DNA from: Karalla daura
Lineage: Eukaryota > Chordata > Actinopteri > Chaetodontiformes > Leiognathidae
DNA length: 64,000 nucleotides
Direction: 5' to 3'
Assembly (NCBI GenBank): GCA_029224185.1
Contig: CM055205.1
Coordinates: 2,175,761 to 2,239,760, forward strand
The notes under the pieces are model-generated. The model was not told where the DNA came from. It was given only the letters and a program-made list of their open reading frames with translations, and did no database searches. The first letter of the stretch is position 1; each line of letters starts with the position of its first letter. The translations under genes and the position numbers were made by a program. Below, one piece after another: positions 35,161 to 48,032 of the stretch.

Positions 35161-38100
35161 GAGCCCCTGTGCTTTCGGAGCAGAGGGAGAGGAAAATCTC
35201 TTCTTTTCGGAGCTGGCACTTTGACAAGAAAAGACTGAGTGCAGAACTTCAGACCACAGGGTGGGGCAGACACTGTTTCACCAGCCAAACGAGAGGGGGA
35301 AGAGAGAGAGAGAGAGAGAGAAAAAAAAAAAGGGAAAAAAAAAAAAGCAGCGGGAACATGAGACGTTTAGTCAGAGCGAGGCACACAGAGGTAGCACAGA
35401 CATCTTAAAATGGGGCCCGGCTGTGGAGGAGCACGCATACAAAGACAATTGCGTACAATCCGAGGATCACACGTGTTAACCAACAACACACGCGCGCACA
35501 CGCACGCACACACACACACACAGACCGGTGCAGTGCTATCAGCTTCACTGATCCTTGACTGCCAGTGCCATTCAATTACACAAAGACAGAGCAGGACTCC
35601 AAATTGAATTCAAAGTCACACCACAAAGGCTTTGTACCTCAGTGGCTAATGGATCATGATAAATAGGTGATATAAGCAGTGGTGTTTGGTGAGAAGTTAC
35701 ATTTATCTAAAAAAAAAAACCCCAAAAACCCCAAGAAAACCACAAATGGGCCTGCGGAGCTAACTGTGGAGCTAAGGTCATATACAAAAGTATCCAGCAA
35801 GATCCTGTCTGTATACTGTAATTCTGAACTTCATAGCAATCCCCAAGAATAGTATGTGAAGCTCTTTGCTAGTTCTAGTTGCTAGTTTCTGGCCTAACTA
35901 ACGAGGACAAGTGTAAATGACTACCACAAAAGTCACATTGGACATGATCTGGGTTCCCGCATTACTTCTTTGCAGAACACAACCAGATGAGTGCGAGAGC
36001 GCCACTCTCTTGCACCACAATGAGTATGAATGCCAGAGCTGGCAGACCTGCCTGGGTTCTTTAACATCAGCTAAACCTGAAAACTATTCAGGTCCCCGGT
36101 TTAGTAGAGACCCGAGACAGTGGCGAAAGGATGCCATGTCGGTGTGGGCCTACCAGTATGGTGTGTGTGAGACAAGAGACACATCGCGCGTACTGAAGAA
36201 CAACACTTTACTTTGCTTTCTTTTAAACACAGGATCTTAAATTACCACCTTAACATGTCCTCAACGTCTGGCATTTCACAGTCATAACAAAATGTCACCT
36301 GCTAGTCTCCTTCACACATGTATAAACTATACACAAATGCTAAATGTGTTTCAGGGAAAGATACAAGTGCAAATATACATTACTGTACAGTCTGATGTAT
36401 ATACTTTGGTTTGTATATCTGGCGACGGCCCATTTCAGCGGTCTCTCGACTCTTAGTGCGAGACGTATGTCTGGACTTGATTTGCAGAGGAGAACAAAAA
36501 GGACCAACTGCTGTTCGGAAATGGCTGAATGTTTTTTTTTTTGCATAATACTAAAAATCAATGATGATCCATGCGAAAATCCCAGTTTGCCACGCTGGAC
36601 GTGCCAAACGCAGCGCCCCAATTCATCGATCCTGGGTGTGCCTTTGATGCCTCGAGGCATTCCACAGAACACTTCACCTGGAGTTAAAGCGCCTCGGTTC
36701 GTAACGCGTCGTGCGGGAGGCCCCTTCAGCGCACGCAGAGCGTTGGGGCGACTGCACCGAGACAAGTCGACTGGGGTGACCTTGTGCAGCACCTGGCTAA
36801 ATGCAGCACAGCAATGCAGCAGTGATCTGCACGCCGCTTATTTCACTGGCTGGATTAGTCACAGCTGCACTACCACTGACTTCTGGGCCGTTCCCCTCAA
36901 CTCTGACACCAACCAACCGAAATTTACTATACGGCACCTTTCATCGTCGACGCACCGCCTCCGCCTACTTTCACACACTCATACGGTTTTCCATAAAGTC
37001 TGACGAGGCTCTAAAATGAACTTTCCTAATGAAAAGTTAATTCTGCGGGTGTCTCTCTTGGTACGCAGCAAATGGCTGCTGCACAGTACAGCTTCCCTTT
37101 GGGGAGAAATAAAATACCATCTTGACTCCTGACACAAATTCTATAGAAATGCTTATGAAATTCAATTCAAATAACATGAGCCTAAACCGAATCCCGATCA
37201 AGCCCAGTTCGAGATGCTTGATCGGTGTTGTTCAGATATAACCAACATTCACTTCACTGCTATTATACAATGGTGTCGAGAGAGCGCATCGACTCCCACA
37301 TCTGTGTCTTGTGCGTATACGTGCATGTGTGCAGAGACACGTTTACCGGGTTTAAAATGTGACAATTTGTCAGCTCCCCAACGCAATGAGTCTCGTACGT
37401 CTTGACTTGAGGCGTCCTCTACTGAACAGAGCTGGATTATTCGCCAACATGCTCCCTCACCCTGGCAAACTTAAACCTTAAGGCGGGGATGTCCTAGAAG
37501 CTGTCGTACACCGACTATGAGCGTTAACTCCAGTGCCAAACTACAATTCAGAGGTGTGACACAGAGGTCGCCACAACAGTTTTGACACTGGCACACTCTT
37601 TAGAGACCTCTTGTCATATTTTGTTCCCTACAGACAAGCGCACGAGACAAATTCGGGACATTTTGCCTGCCGCTTACGCATGTAAAGCAACAGGACAAAT
37701 AGAAGCGATACCTCTCATTGTGATGTAGTCCGCGATGATGCTTTTGGCTTACGGTTGTGACAGGCAACGGACAGAAAACTCACACGTTATTAGTCAAAAC
37801 ATCGACCTTGTAACGCTCGGTTGCAACGCCAAACCAAACCATCACTTGGTGTTACAGCTCATTTTTAAGACCTTACTGGGGTAGTACCACTAATATTCCA
37901 GCTGAAGATAAGATACACACTTTAAAAACCCATTGTACTCTACCTGCTAGGCGGCAAACCGGAGAGACACAGTTAGAGACTAACTGGTGCATAAATGGAG
38001 CAGCTAATGACTCAAGTCATTATTAGGGTTGTTAGCATCACCTGTAGGTTCCTATGACGGGTCGCAATTCCTGTTGGGGAAAGGATTTGTGTTTTGAATG

Positions 38101-38961
38101 ACATGCAGTAAGGTGCAATGCATCTTCGCTCGCTTCCTCCAGCTCCACTTAACACTGCAAGAACTTTAACCTCCTGTCACTTACAAAATGTACGTGATAA
38201 TTGGCATTTCTTGGTTGCACACTTGCTAATATGATGATGTGACAGAAACTGATGAGACATACAGTCACGTTGCAGTTTTTTTGGCCTTGGTTTTTTAATG
38301 AGGACATCTGAGAGAGAAATGTGGGGACGTAATAGCAGGGAATACTACACAGGCCAGCATTTGAACCGGCGTTGCTGCAGGGCTCGGTCGGTTGCATCCC
38401 TCACACTATGCTTGAAAAGAATGTAAAGCTCCAACATGCCACCCAGCTAGATCTAATCGAGTCTAACAAATTGAACCAAGTCTGACCCACACTCTGCAGC
38501 AAAGGTCAAAACATAGCTTGGCTAACAGTGAATTGCTGCAGATACGGGTTCATCCACTCAAAAACAGCACATAAAAACAAATGTAATGTTTTAGCTTATC
38601 AATGACATTGATTGATGTAGATGTGATAATTGCCTCGGCTAAGGATAGAATTATTTAACTCAGACTGGACTGACTTATACAAAGGTTGGTGGCAGCGTGT
38701 AAAATGGATCGAGGAAGGCCAACCTAAAAGTTTTGGAACAAGTCCAAATTATGAGTCCCAACATGACCGTTTTGGTCGTATGGCACTGTGGTCTGCTATA
38801 CAAACAGACATTTCTGGATGGTGCCTGTAATTTAGGGCTAATCTGGTTAAAGTGTGGAATCTGAGATTGCCGGCAAAATGTTTCAAAGAGGTTGTCCTGC
38901 GTTTTGATTCATTTTCTTAAAGCTGACTTTTGGAGGAATTTGAAGTCAATCTGTTAACTAC

Positions 38962-39290
38962 AGCTGCACAATGTCGTAAATGAATCGTTATCAAGATGTC
39001 AACATGCGCACGACACACATCACAAAGAATGCCTGAACTAACTGGCAGTTATCATGCATTTATGCTCTGCATGTCAGTATATTTAGTCAATCAGAGGGTC
39101 CCTACCGCCGTAAATGCCTAGCACACATTTTTTTTTACCTGCTCGCCTGAATTTATGAGTGGCCCGAAGTGCTACTAAAGCATGATGTCACCTGACTACT
39201 GGTCAGAGTGTTTTCACTACGGACTTTGTTTAGATATCGCAATAGCTATACTTACGAGCATTTTGGCATATGGCATGTTTCTCAAATACT
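38962..39290 (-). repeat. Dispersed repeat copy B, inverted relative to copy A
   Basis: Reverse-complement match to 34.05-34.37 kb over about 300 bp. Examples are the segment with ACACACAT..CAAAGA.TGCCTGAACT, the CAGTATATTT..CAAT..AGG block and a T9 run in the same place. Divergence is substantial, so the copies are old. Confidence 0.55.
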
Positions 39291-41645
39291 GTGCAGCCAT
39301 ACTGTTAACGTAGTCTGAGGTACAACAAAGAGGAGCGCCTTTGTATTTCTATAGTCTCAGCACTGCGGCACGGGAACTTTACAACTACAGTATGTTGCAC
39401 TTGCGTTTTTCAAAGAAGTGGTTGTTGTTGTGAAAAACCTGCTCAGTTTAAACATCTGGAAATAAGTTTCCAGATGCTGTTTGGTTATCCAACAAAGCAA
39501 GCTACACGATAACCAACCTTCCATTTCTGTTGGTAGGAAAAAAGGCACATTTTCACCTGAAAAAATACCAATGAGCAATCATCAGAGCCCATGATGCAAA
39601 AATGATGCAAAAATATATGCTACGATAAATATAATTTGTCCGTCACCTATCAATCAATATCCCAATTAACAATGCCAATATTGGCCTTGTTAATCCATTA
39701 CATGAATTGTTAACAAGTGCTGATTGGCTAATGGGTGACACGAGGATTGGGCATAACTGAGAGCTCTTTATTTCTTTTTGATTCGGTTTTGGTAGAGATT
39801 GGAGTGTCTCAAAATGTGGGTCCACAGGAATTGAAAAAGGACATTCCTTCCTCGAATATTTTGCAAGAAATTAATGTAATTACACACATCTGTCATTGTG
39901 AACAGCATGAATCACAAGATGTATTCACTGGGTAAAGTACGGCTAAAGGATAGGTGACAAACACCAATGTTTAAGTCCACTGGTTGCACACTTATCAATA
40001 GGACTGAAATACGTGACACGCACTGTAAACATATGTCACAGTATCACAGTGGTGTACATCTGTATGCTACTGGGGCAGCCAGGGGACTTTGAGCTGGAAA
40101 TAGGTAGAGGAAGGACTCCATCATTGAGAATACTACCGTTCATTCACACTCTTCAACAGCAGGGACCGTTCATTCATACAGGCCCACTATCACTATGTGA
40201 GTGGAGGGCTGAGTGTATCAAGGTCTGCCAACTTACATCTCCCCAACCAAAGGCTGTGGAACCACTCTATTGCCCAGTTCACACAAAAAAAGAAGCGAAA
40301 GGAACACACTGAGACGTGACCAGAGACATACCACTGCTTGAAAAAAAAAAAAAAGAGAGAGGGACGTTGCGTAGGCTTTATAGCAAGAAGTGACAAATAA
40401 GCTACTTTCAAAAAAAGATACGACTAAATGTACACTTTTCTTGTCCCAGCTTCCCTGCATTCCAGGGGCTGTTGATAATGAAAAATATTCAATATATACT
40501 GACTGGAATTTAAGATGACTTATTCCTACACTGCTCTTGGAACTTTTTTTTGACAAAGGGGAAGGTTGACAACAACAGAATTTGACTTTCTGTATTCGAT
40601 TCACCCCTTCGCCGCATCTCATTGAGCCACGCTCCATCTCAGAGACTGTACATAGTGTCCATATTCCAATCCACTTGGAGACCACACAATTCAATCACAA
40701 AGACACTAATCACGGTCATTTAGGGATCCATCTGCGTGTGACTGTGTAAATGCTCGGCGTCATTGTAGGAGCACAGAAAGGCCAGTTCTGATCAACAGAC
40801 GCGACACGAGCCCCTGTACACTGCAGAATAATAATAGGCAGTACACATTAAATATTGATTCCCGTTCGGTCTCTAACGTCATCTGGATATGTACCTCCGT
40901 TAATCCCCGCTCATCAAACCGCCATCCGTCCATGCAGAATAAAGTCTGGCTCCCACAATACAATGTTGCTTTTTCCTGTCAGACGTCAGGCAGCCATTTA
41001 GGTGCATAAGGAGCCAGTTGAGTCCCTACGTAAATGGCTGATGCATTTCGAATTTTTTCTTCCCTAATTGCTGGAAGCCATCAGCAACCCCCGGCCTCCT
41101 TTCTAATCCAGCACATCACATCGCCTGGCTCCGATAAATTCGTCCGAACCCCTTCATCCAACCCCTGGTTGTCTTGAAATGAGCCCTTACAAGTCTACGG
41201 AGGAGCCTTGCTCTTTTCTCCAGTCTGATTTAACCCCCGGAGACTCTCGATCAAACAATGAAACGGATTGGAGACATTCTGCACGGCGTTCTCCATCACA
41301 ATGAAAGCACACCGTCGCCACAAACCATTCGCTTACTATCAAAACACAACAGACGGAGGGAAGGTTTTTTTGGGTGTCCCTTAAATCTTTCGAAGGCAAC
41401 TTCGGACCTTTAAATGCAAATGAACAGTTGGAGGCGACGGCAGCTGGTGGCCAACATGTCAGCCTGCATCAGTAAATAGCAAAGCAGAGTCGCTCTATTG
41501 TCTCCCAGCAGCAGCACCGGAGGAGGAGGACGCCTCGGTAGACAGCCAGCCGTCCGCCCGGCACGGCCATGGTACCTCTTCCCCCCGCTGCCACTCCGAG
41601 ATAGCCCCGCCGTCCACAGGCCTCATCCATATCCTCGGACTCACC

Positions 41646-41760
41646 TGGGCCTCCTTTCGCCTTGCTGTGTACCGTCTCCGGGTTCACCGTCCGGTCCTGA
41701 CGCGCTGGCTGCAGCGGCTCCTAGACACCAGTCCCCGGCACCGGCAGGCAGCACTGAGCC
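41646..41760 (-). other. gatad2b: Probable 5' non-coding exon of gatad2b (approximate 5' end)
   Basis: On the minus strand a near-perfect donor, CCCAG|GTGAGT, falls at 41645/41644 (the last exon base is 41645). The GC-rich segment upstream of it lies directly below the CCAAT cluster. The first coding exon begins with a splice acceptor one base before the ATG, so an upstream non-coding exon must exist; this is the best candidate. Intron 1 would be about 21 kb. The 5' end is a guess from the position of the CCAAT boxes. Confidence 0.5.
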
Positions 41761-41764
41761 GCTG

Positions 41765-41974
41765 ATTGGGCCTCCGCAGACACTAACCCCTTCGGTGCAA
41801 CCAGAGGGGGGCACTCATTGGCCGAGGAGCCGATCAGACAGAAAGGCGATTGGCTGTTTATTTTATCCTGCCGATCCAGACACGCAGCCGATTGGTCTGA
41901 CAGGACGGGAGCCAGGCAGTCAGATGATTGGGCCTTCATTTCCGTGGCGGAAACAGGGAGAGAAGGCGGATTGG
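41765..41974 (-). promoter_or_regulatory. gatad2b: Cluster of six CCAAT boxes, candidate gatad2b promoter
   Basis: ATTGG occurs on the plus strand (CCAAT on the minus strand) at 41765, 41817, 41849, 41891, 41927 and 41970. All six have the same orientation, facing a minus-strand start. Spacings are 52, 32, 42, 36 and 43 bp, most near whole turns of the DNA helix. CCAAT is the NF-Y site. The surroundings are GC-rich with CpGs and no obvious TATA box, as in housekeeping promoters. Confidence 0.6.
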
Positions 41975-43613
41975 TTGTTAGCAGTGTTGTTGTCTGTGTC
42001 TGGATGGAGCCATGTTAACTTTAATGGGGCTAAAGAAACAATGTGTCCGCTCACATACAACAAACCAGGTCCGTACGCCATCTGAACGTCCAGTGCCGTT
42101 AACGAAAGGGGAGATGTCTTGCTTGTCCTTCGACGGAGATAATCAGACACCGTGTTAGTATATTTTGGCTGTATAATGCTATCTTTTCCACGGTCTGAGA
42201 GATTCCTTCAGGGTTTCTGCGCTTACTTGATGACAAAGAGCCAACGCAGGGCAGACATAGCCGTGACAGCAGTGCGGATGGTGAGAGCAAACGTCATTAC
42301 TCCTGGCCATGCTGAGGCGGCGTGAGTCTGCTCTCTGTACATATACCCTGACAAAGAAACGTTCCGTTTGCACATCCACTGTGTCTCGGACAGATCAGGG
42401 ATCGACGGGGAAAGAATCAGAAAACATGAGCAAATGGACTGTGACCGGCTTCTCTTTTGATCTGCATCTCTCCCCCCATAGGTTTAGATGTTCACAATAC
42501 GAGTGCCGTATACCACCTGGATTGCATTAAGTCAAGCCAAAGGGAAGGTAGCATTTCTAATGGATAATATAGATTGATATAGGTTAACGTGTGTTTTGTT
42601 TCTGTCAGGCAAAATCTGCTTGCCGTAGTCATCTTCAAAAGAAGTTTTGAGATTTTGCTTCTGGTAACTGTTAAAAGTTGAAGACATGGATATTCAGCAC
42701 TGTACAACAGTTTGTTCAACACTGACCAATACAAAATGACCTTGGAGTTCAGGATTGATTTCCAGACAAATAAACTTGGCTTTATCAAATCCCCCTCATC
42801 TTATCCCAATGGTTTCATGAGCATTTTTTTCTTCTGAAATTGTACCTATGTTATTGGTTTAAAAAGTAAATGAACTAAAAATATTTAAATTATTAAAAGT
42901 GGGTGCTCAATATAACTGTGTTCATACATATTCTCTTTGACTTGGTGATCTTGGTCACTTTGTAAAGTGTAATTGTTCATCATTTGTAGTCTCTACAAAT
43001 TATGGGCAATCTTTTTACTGTTAATGTTATCATTACTATTGAAGCAACACAGCAGAGACTACTGTGCAAGTTGCTGGTGCAATACATTTCATCCATATCA
43101 TGGGAGCAAGTCGTAAGCAAGCCATAAACAACAGCAGAAATGATAAGCAAGTCAGGTAATCTTAGATATAATGTCAGGTATTGTAGAGTATAGTGTAAGT
43201 GCAGGCAGATCGTTGTCAGATATAACAGATATTTTACCAGCCTTGGTTACGGGTTACAGACAGTGAATAAGTAAGGTATGCTCAGTAGCTGTTCATATAG
43301 ACTGCAGAAGTGACTAAGCCCTCTAGTGGCTTCACAGACTTGTACACTGAAACAGTGCAACGTTGACGTGACTGTTGTGCATGTCTGTTCAATAAATAAT
43401 GGACAGTTTTTGCATAGATCAAATATAAGACATTAATAAAGGCTTCAAAGCTGCTTGGTTGTTGGCAGGAGACATTTGGAGGAAATTTTAACTTCCAAAA
43501 TGACTTTAATGAGAATTCAAGAATATTTTGAACTGCTGGCCAGGCTTTTTTTCTTTTAATCCTGATGTAAAGAAAGTGTAGTCTGGGTGGCATATGGCTG
43601 GCATGTAGAAATC

Positions 43614-43865
43614 CGTCCATCCATCCATCCATCCATCCATCCATCCATCCATCCATCCATCCATCCATCCATCCATCCATCCATCCATCCATCCATCCAT
43701 CCATCCATCCATCCATCCATCCATCCATCTTCCTCTGCTTATCTGGGGCCAGGTTGGAGGGCAACAGTCTGAGCAGGGATGCCCAAACCTCCCTCTCCCT
43801 GAACACTTCCTCTAGCTCTTCTGGGAGGTTCCCAAGACGTTACCAGGCCAGCTGAGTGACATATA
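43614..43865 (-). mobile_element. Non-LTR retrotransposon 3' fragment ending in a (CCAT)n tail
   Basis: 43616-43729 is about 28 copies of CCAT on the plus strand. It is followed by CTGCTTATCTGGGGCCAGGT...AGCAGGGATGCCCA...CTCTTCTGGGAGG, which I recognise as a common fish LINE 3' end (RTE-like). In element sense the tetranucleotide is the tail, so the element is on the minus strand. The family name is not certain. Confidence 0.5.
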
Positions 43866-44126
43866 CTATAGACTATACAACATGATCACCCCACTTTGTG
43901 ACCATTTATCTGTCACTGCGGTCTTGTGTTTTAATCTGATCTTGCTCTCAGCTGGCCCTCCTCAAAACTTCTGCATTCTGGTCTTTGTAGATGCAGAGGC
44001 ATCAGTTATGTCATCATATGAGAAATTGATGAATTCATTATTAAAGTAATCCCAAAGTGTAAAATGTAAATACTTGATATGTGATGCAGATATTTAGGCT
44101 CCACCTTTTCAATCAGTTCGATCAAC

Positions 44127-44458
<332 letters not shown>

Positions 44459-45309
44459 TATCATTATTAGTCTTGTTATTGTTACTACTATTTTATTATA
44501 TGTTAAAACATTTATACAGTGTGTTTTATATTGTATGTGTTATTCACATTTTATTGCCTTGTTTCGGAGTGGAGCACCATTACTCTGTTTTTGGTCTACT
44601 TATGGGGGTTTACCCTGTGACAGCCAGAAGGCTGATGTAAAAAGCTCTCAAATAGAGAGCTAGCGCATGTGCGTATCTATGTGGAACTTTTAGTCTCTGT
44701 GTCTCTGTATATATTTGTGGGGGTCGGAGGGTTAGGTTTTTTTTGTTGTTTTAAGCCTCTGTGAGGAAAAGTCCCATATAAAATACAGTTTGATTTGATG
44801 CGATTATGCTGAGCGTTTTCTTTGCATTCCATTTCACACTTTTCTGGACCAAATGAATACGTTTGCTTTGAAACCATTCTAAGTCTGATTCCATTCTGAT
44901 TGTCATCACCAATGAATGACGGGCAGCTCAGCCTGTCAATCACTCACCACCCTATCTTGCCTATTGACACTACACAGGCATTGAGCTTGACTTGTAACTT
45001 GAGGGGGCCCTCTAGTGGTGAGGGGGCCTATGCATCCGTATAGTTTGTATACTCGAGCAAGAAACGGAGCTGATTGCGGATCAGTGGACTTTGGTACTGC
45101 ATTTTGCTCAGGCATTAAAATCTGCAAATTTCCTTCTCTCTGTAACTGGTAGATGATGGGCTGTTGGGATGCCATTATGAATAGTTATTGATAGCAATTG
45201 GTATGTTCATTCCTGATCAACCAATCAAATTAATACCAAAATTAAAAAAGTGATGTAATGTAATGTAGTTATGATTATCTGATCTACATGGTTGTCCTGA
45301 CGAGTCTTT

Positions 45310-45530
45310 ATTTGTATCCACCCATCCATTATCCTACCCACTTTCTACCTCTAATGTGTGGCAAGGGTCTGCTGGAGCCTATCCCAGCACACACAGATTG
45401 AAGGAAGGGAGTATACAAGTTGCCACTCAGTGGCAACCTAAACATCCATACCTTTGATTTGCAGATGGAACCAGAGTACACGGAGAAAGCCATCAGAGAC
45501 ACGAGGAGAACTTGAAAGCTCCACACGTCA
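45310..45530. repeat. Second copy of the same degenerate dispersed repeat
   Basis: CCACCCATCCATTATCCTAC, CTGCTGGAGCCTATCCCAGC and ACGAGGAGAACTTGAAAGCT are diagnostic blocks shared with the family seen at 3.5 kb. Confidence 0.55.
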
Positions 45531-46149
45531 TGCTGAGAGGCGACATATCACTGTATTTGTATCCATGAATATCAAAAATCATATTGCTAGTATGAGTGAG
45601 GTGATGAGTCAGCACACATAAAACTGTGAAAAGTGTTGGGAGTAAATAATTTCAAAGCAATGCGTTATTGTAATCTGATTAATTTTGTCTGTAACACAGT
45701 AATGTAACTCATTACAGTCAGGAATCACATAATAGTAGTGTAATGATGTAGCATAGAGAGGAAGCATAGAGAGGATTGCACCTGAGTAGAGAGGATCGCA
45801 CCAAGAGGGAGAGAAGCAAGTGATTGCACTTGTGAAAGGGAGTGTCTTGAGTAAGGGAGAAGATTGAAAAGGGACTTGGAGGGCTATGGTGCAGGAGTGC
45901 TGCAAACAGTGTTTGCGCCCTTTTACCAGGGCGAATGTGCCATCCGCATGTCGTTTAGAGCTGCCGGCGGTGAAGATAGACAGTGGGTTTCAGGGTGAAG
46001 TAACTCTGTTAGGCAGGCTGAGTGAGAGGTAGTGGGGATTTAGGAGTGCCTTATGCCTGGTGCGATGGCTGGACTGGCTGTTGCCCTGTGACAGATTCTG
46101 AAGCCAGTGCCAAAGCTTAGACCCCTGGGGAGAGTCGTCAGGGGATTTG

Positions 46150-47040
46150 CTGAAGCTGTTGAGTATGATCACATTTATTAAGCATTTCAAACACTACTTG
46201 TTGGTTAAAGGGTTTGTACTGAGTACTGACCATAACTCTTGGAGGGGGTTGCGTAACTTTCAGGGGCCAGAGGGACAGTGAGCCAGTCAGGTGTAGCAGT
46301 TGGCTAGCTGTCAGTACAGCATCATGTGTTGTCCTGGGTGAGTACATGCTAATGCAGATGCCCTATCAGGCTTCCTGCATTTCTACCAGCTGTTTCTATC
46401 AGATATAGGAGTAGTCACCCATTGCCCAGACCATATGTTTCATATAGCATGAGCCCTTTGATTCCCTTAGGTTATGAGGTGGGTGATGAGTTGCACCAAC
46501 TCATCTCCCAGTGAGATGATGCTGAATTGCAACACATCATGTCTCTGCAACAGTTGTGTACACCAGTTAAGTCCACAGTAGCCTTATGAGCATGTAGCAT
46601 TCAAAATCCTAGGGAGCACTGTCAGAACACACCTTAATGTCACTTTCACTTTCACTCAGCCGGTTTCTCCTTTAACTGATATGATGTATCCCCCCAAATT
46701 ATCATGGTGATTATGCCCATGCCTCTTAGTAATAGGGGATTACCTTTCCAAATGGACAAACACCTTTCCTCTCCTCAACCAAGAAGCTCAGACAGTCGCT
46801 AAAGTTCTGGTAGAGCAGTGGGTGTGTCGACTGGGATCCACCCGCACAATTTACACTGATCAGGAGCGAAATTTTGGGTCCGCTGTGTTGACAAGACTCA
46901 CACATCGCCTTACCACATCTAATAGACGGGCAGATAGATGTACTGTGCACTCAAGTCCTGGGGTTACACCCTATAAGAATGTATTTGGAGATAGTCCTCC
47001 CCGACATCATACTGAATGTTGGTAGGGAGGATTGGCTGTT
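46150..47040 (+). mobile_element. Ty3/gypsy retrotransposon pol remnant
   Basis: 46180-46287 reads in frame as an RNase H segment containing STDHNSWRGLRNFQGPEGQ. HANADALSG near 46349 is the conserved RNase H end. 46738-46890 reads DYLSKWTNTFPLLNQEAQTV and then RTIYTDQERNFGS, the integrase core with its first two Asp. 46945-47000 reads VHSSPGVTPYKNVFGD, a later integrase motif. Stops and deletions separate the blocks, and no LTRs are clear. Annotated as a broken copy. Confidence 0.8.
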
Positions 47041-47277
47041 CATTCAAATAGACTCAAACCCATTTTTTCCTGTATTCCAGATCCAACCCACCAGAAGGGT
47101 ACCTGGAGGCAACATACCATGTCTCAGCAGCCAAGGGCATGTAGCAGTGCTGGCCAGATCTAGTGGCATGTTTCCAGTTCTGCTGGGAGACCTCAAAAGG
47201 GAGAAAGTGATCTCTAAGTACATCCAGGGCAAAAGAGTATATCAGCCCCCAGCCAAGGGGTGGCTGAAGGAATAAGG

Positions 47278-48032
47278 CAAAACAGAACAGGATACCACAT
47301 CACAAAGAGAGATCACATCTCTCCTGTTCTGGCCTCATTGCACTGGCTTCCTGTACCTTTCAGGATCCAGTTCAAAATCCTTCTCCTTGTCTATAAAGGT
47401 CTTCATGGTCTGGCACCCTCTTATATCTCAGACCTGATAAAACCCTACTGCCTCACTAGGACACTTCGTTCTCTGAATACAGGCCTACTGGTGGTTCCAC
47501 GAATCTCTAAGTCTAGATGGGGAGCCAGAGCCTTCAGCTACCAAGGCCCTCTGTTGTGGAACCATCTACCAGTTTCAGTCCGGGAGGCAGACACCCTCTC
47601 TACCTTTAAGAGTAGGTTAAAAACCCTCCTTTTTGACAGAGCCTTTTTTCTCTCCCGGGTTCCATCAACGCTGAGTTGGATTTAGGACTCCGTCCCTCTA
47701 CCCGGCTCCTCTCACTGCTGTTCTGCCTGCCTGCTACTCTGGACTGATTCAACTTTTGATTTATTTATATCCTGAACTGTTAGCCATCAGTACTGTTTTG
47801 CTTGTGCCCGCCTGTCCGTCCTGGGTGAGGATCCCCTCCTCTGTCTCTCACCCAGAGGTTTCTCCCCTTTTTTTCCCTGTCAGGGTTTTTCTTGGGAGTT
47901 GTTCCTCAGCCTTTATGAGGGTCTAAGGACAGGGGTTTTTTCACTATGTACACATTGTTGCTCTCCTTGTAAAGTGCTCTGAGATAACAGCTGTTATGTG
48001 ATGGCACTTAAAACAAATAAAGTTGAAGTTGT
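47278..48032 (+). mobile_element. 5'-truncated L2-type LINE, 3' end
   Basis: An open frame to 47685 encodes the C-terminal part of an L2-like ORF2 (DHISPVLASLHWLPVPFRIQ, then FKILLLVYKGLHGLAPSYIS and ALRSL-like and LWNHLP segments). A 3'UTR follows with the typical end TTGTAAAGTGCTCTGAGATA, then AATAAA and short GTTGAA/GTTG tail repeats. The frame is open over its last 130 codons, suggesting a fairly young insertion next to the older gypsy remnant. Confidence 0.88.

Larger units (their letters stand above)
20684..41644 (-). other. gatad2b: gatad2b intron 1 (inferred, about 21 kb)
   Basis: No coding exon is visible. Contents: a GC-rich CCAAT-containing segment at 22.08-22.30 kb, microsatellites, LINE and Tc1 remnants at 25.3-27.6 kb, a regulatory-looking module at 29.38-29.77 kb, the Tc1 element at 32.1 kb, repeats at 33.6-34.4 and 39 kb, and a purine-rich GC segment at 35.07-35.35 kb. 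The stretches 23.5-25.3, 27.6-29, 30.2-32.1, 35.6-38.9 and 39.3-41.4 kb show nothing I can name. Its existence as one intron depends on the 41645 donor. Confidence 0.5.

Noticed and set aside
41498..42085. 195-codon plus-strand frame
   Set aside because: It lies in the GC-rich promoter and leader region; no protein features beyond high Pro and Arg.
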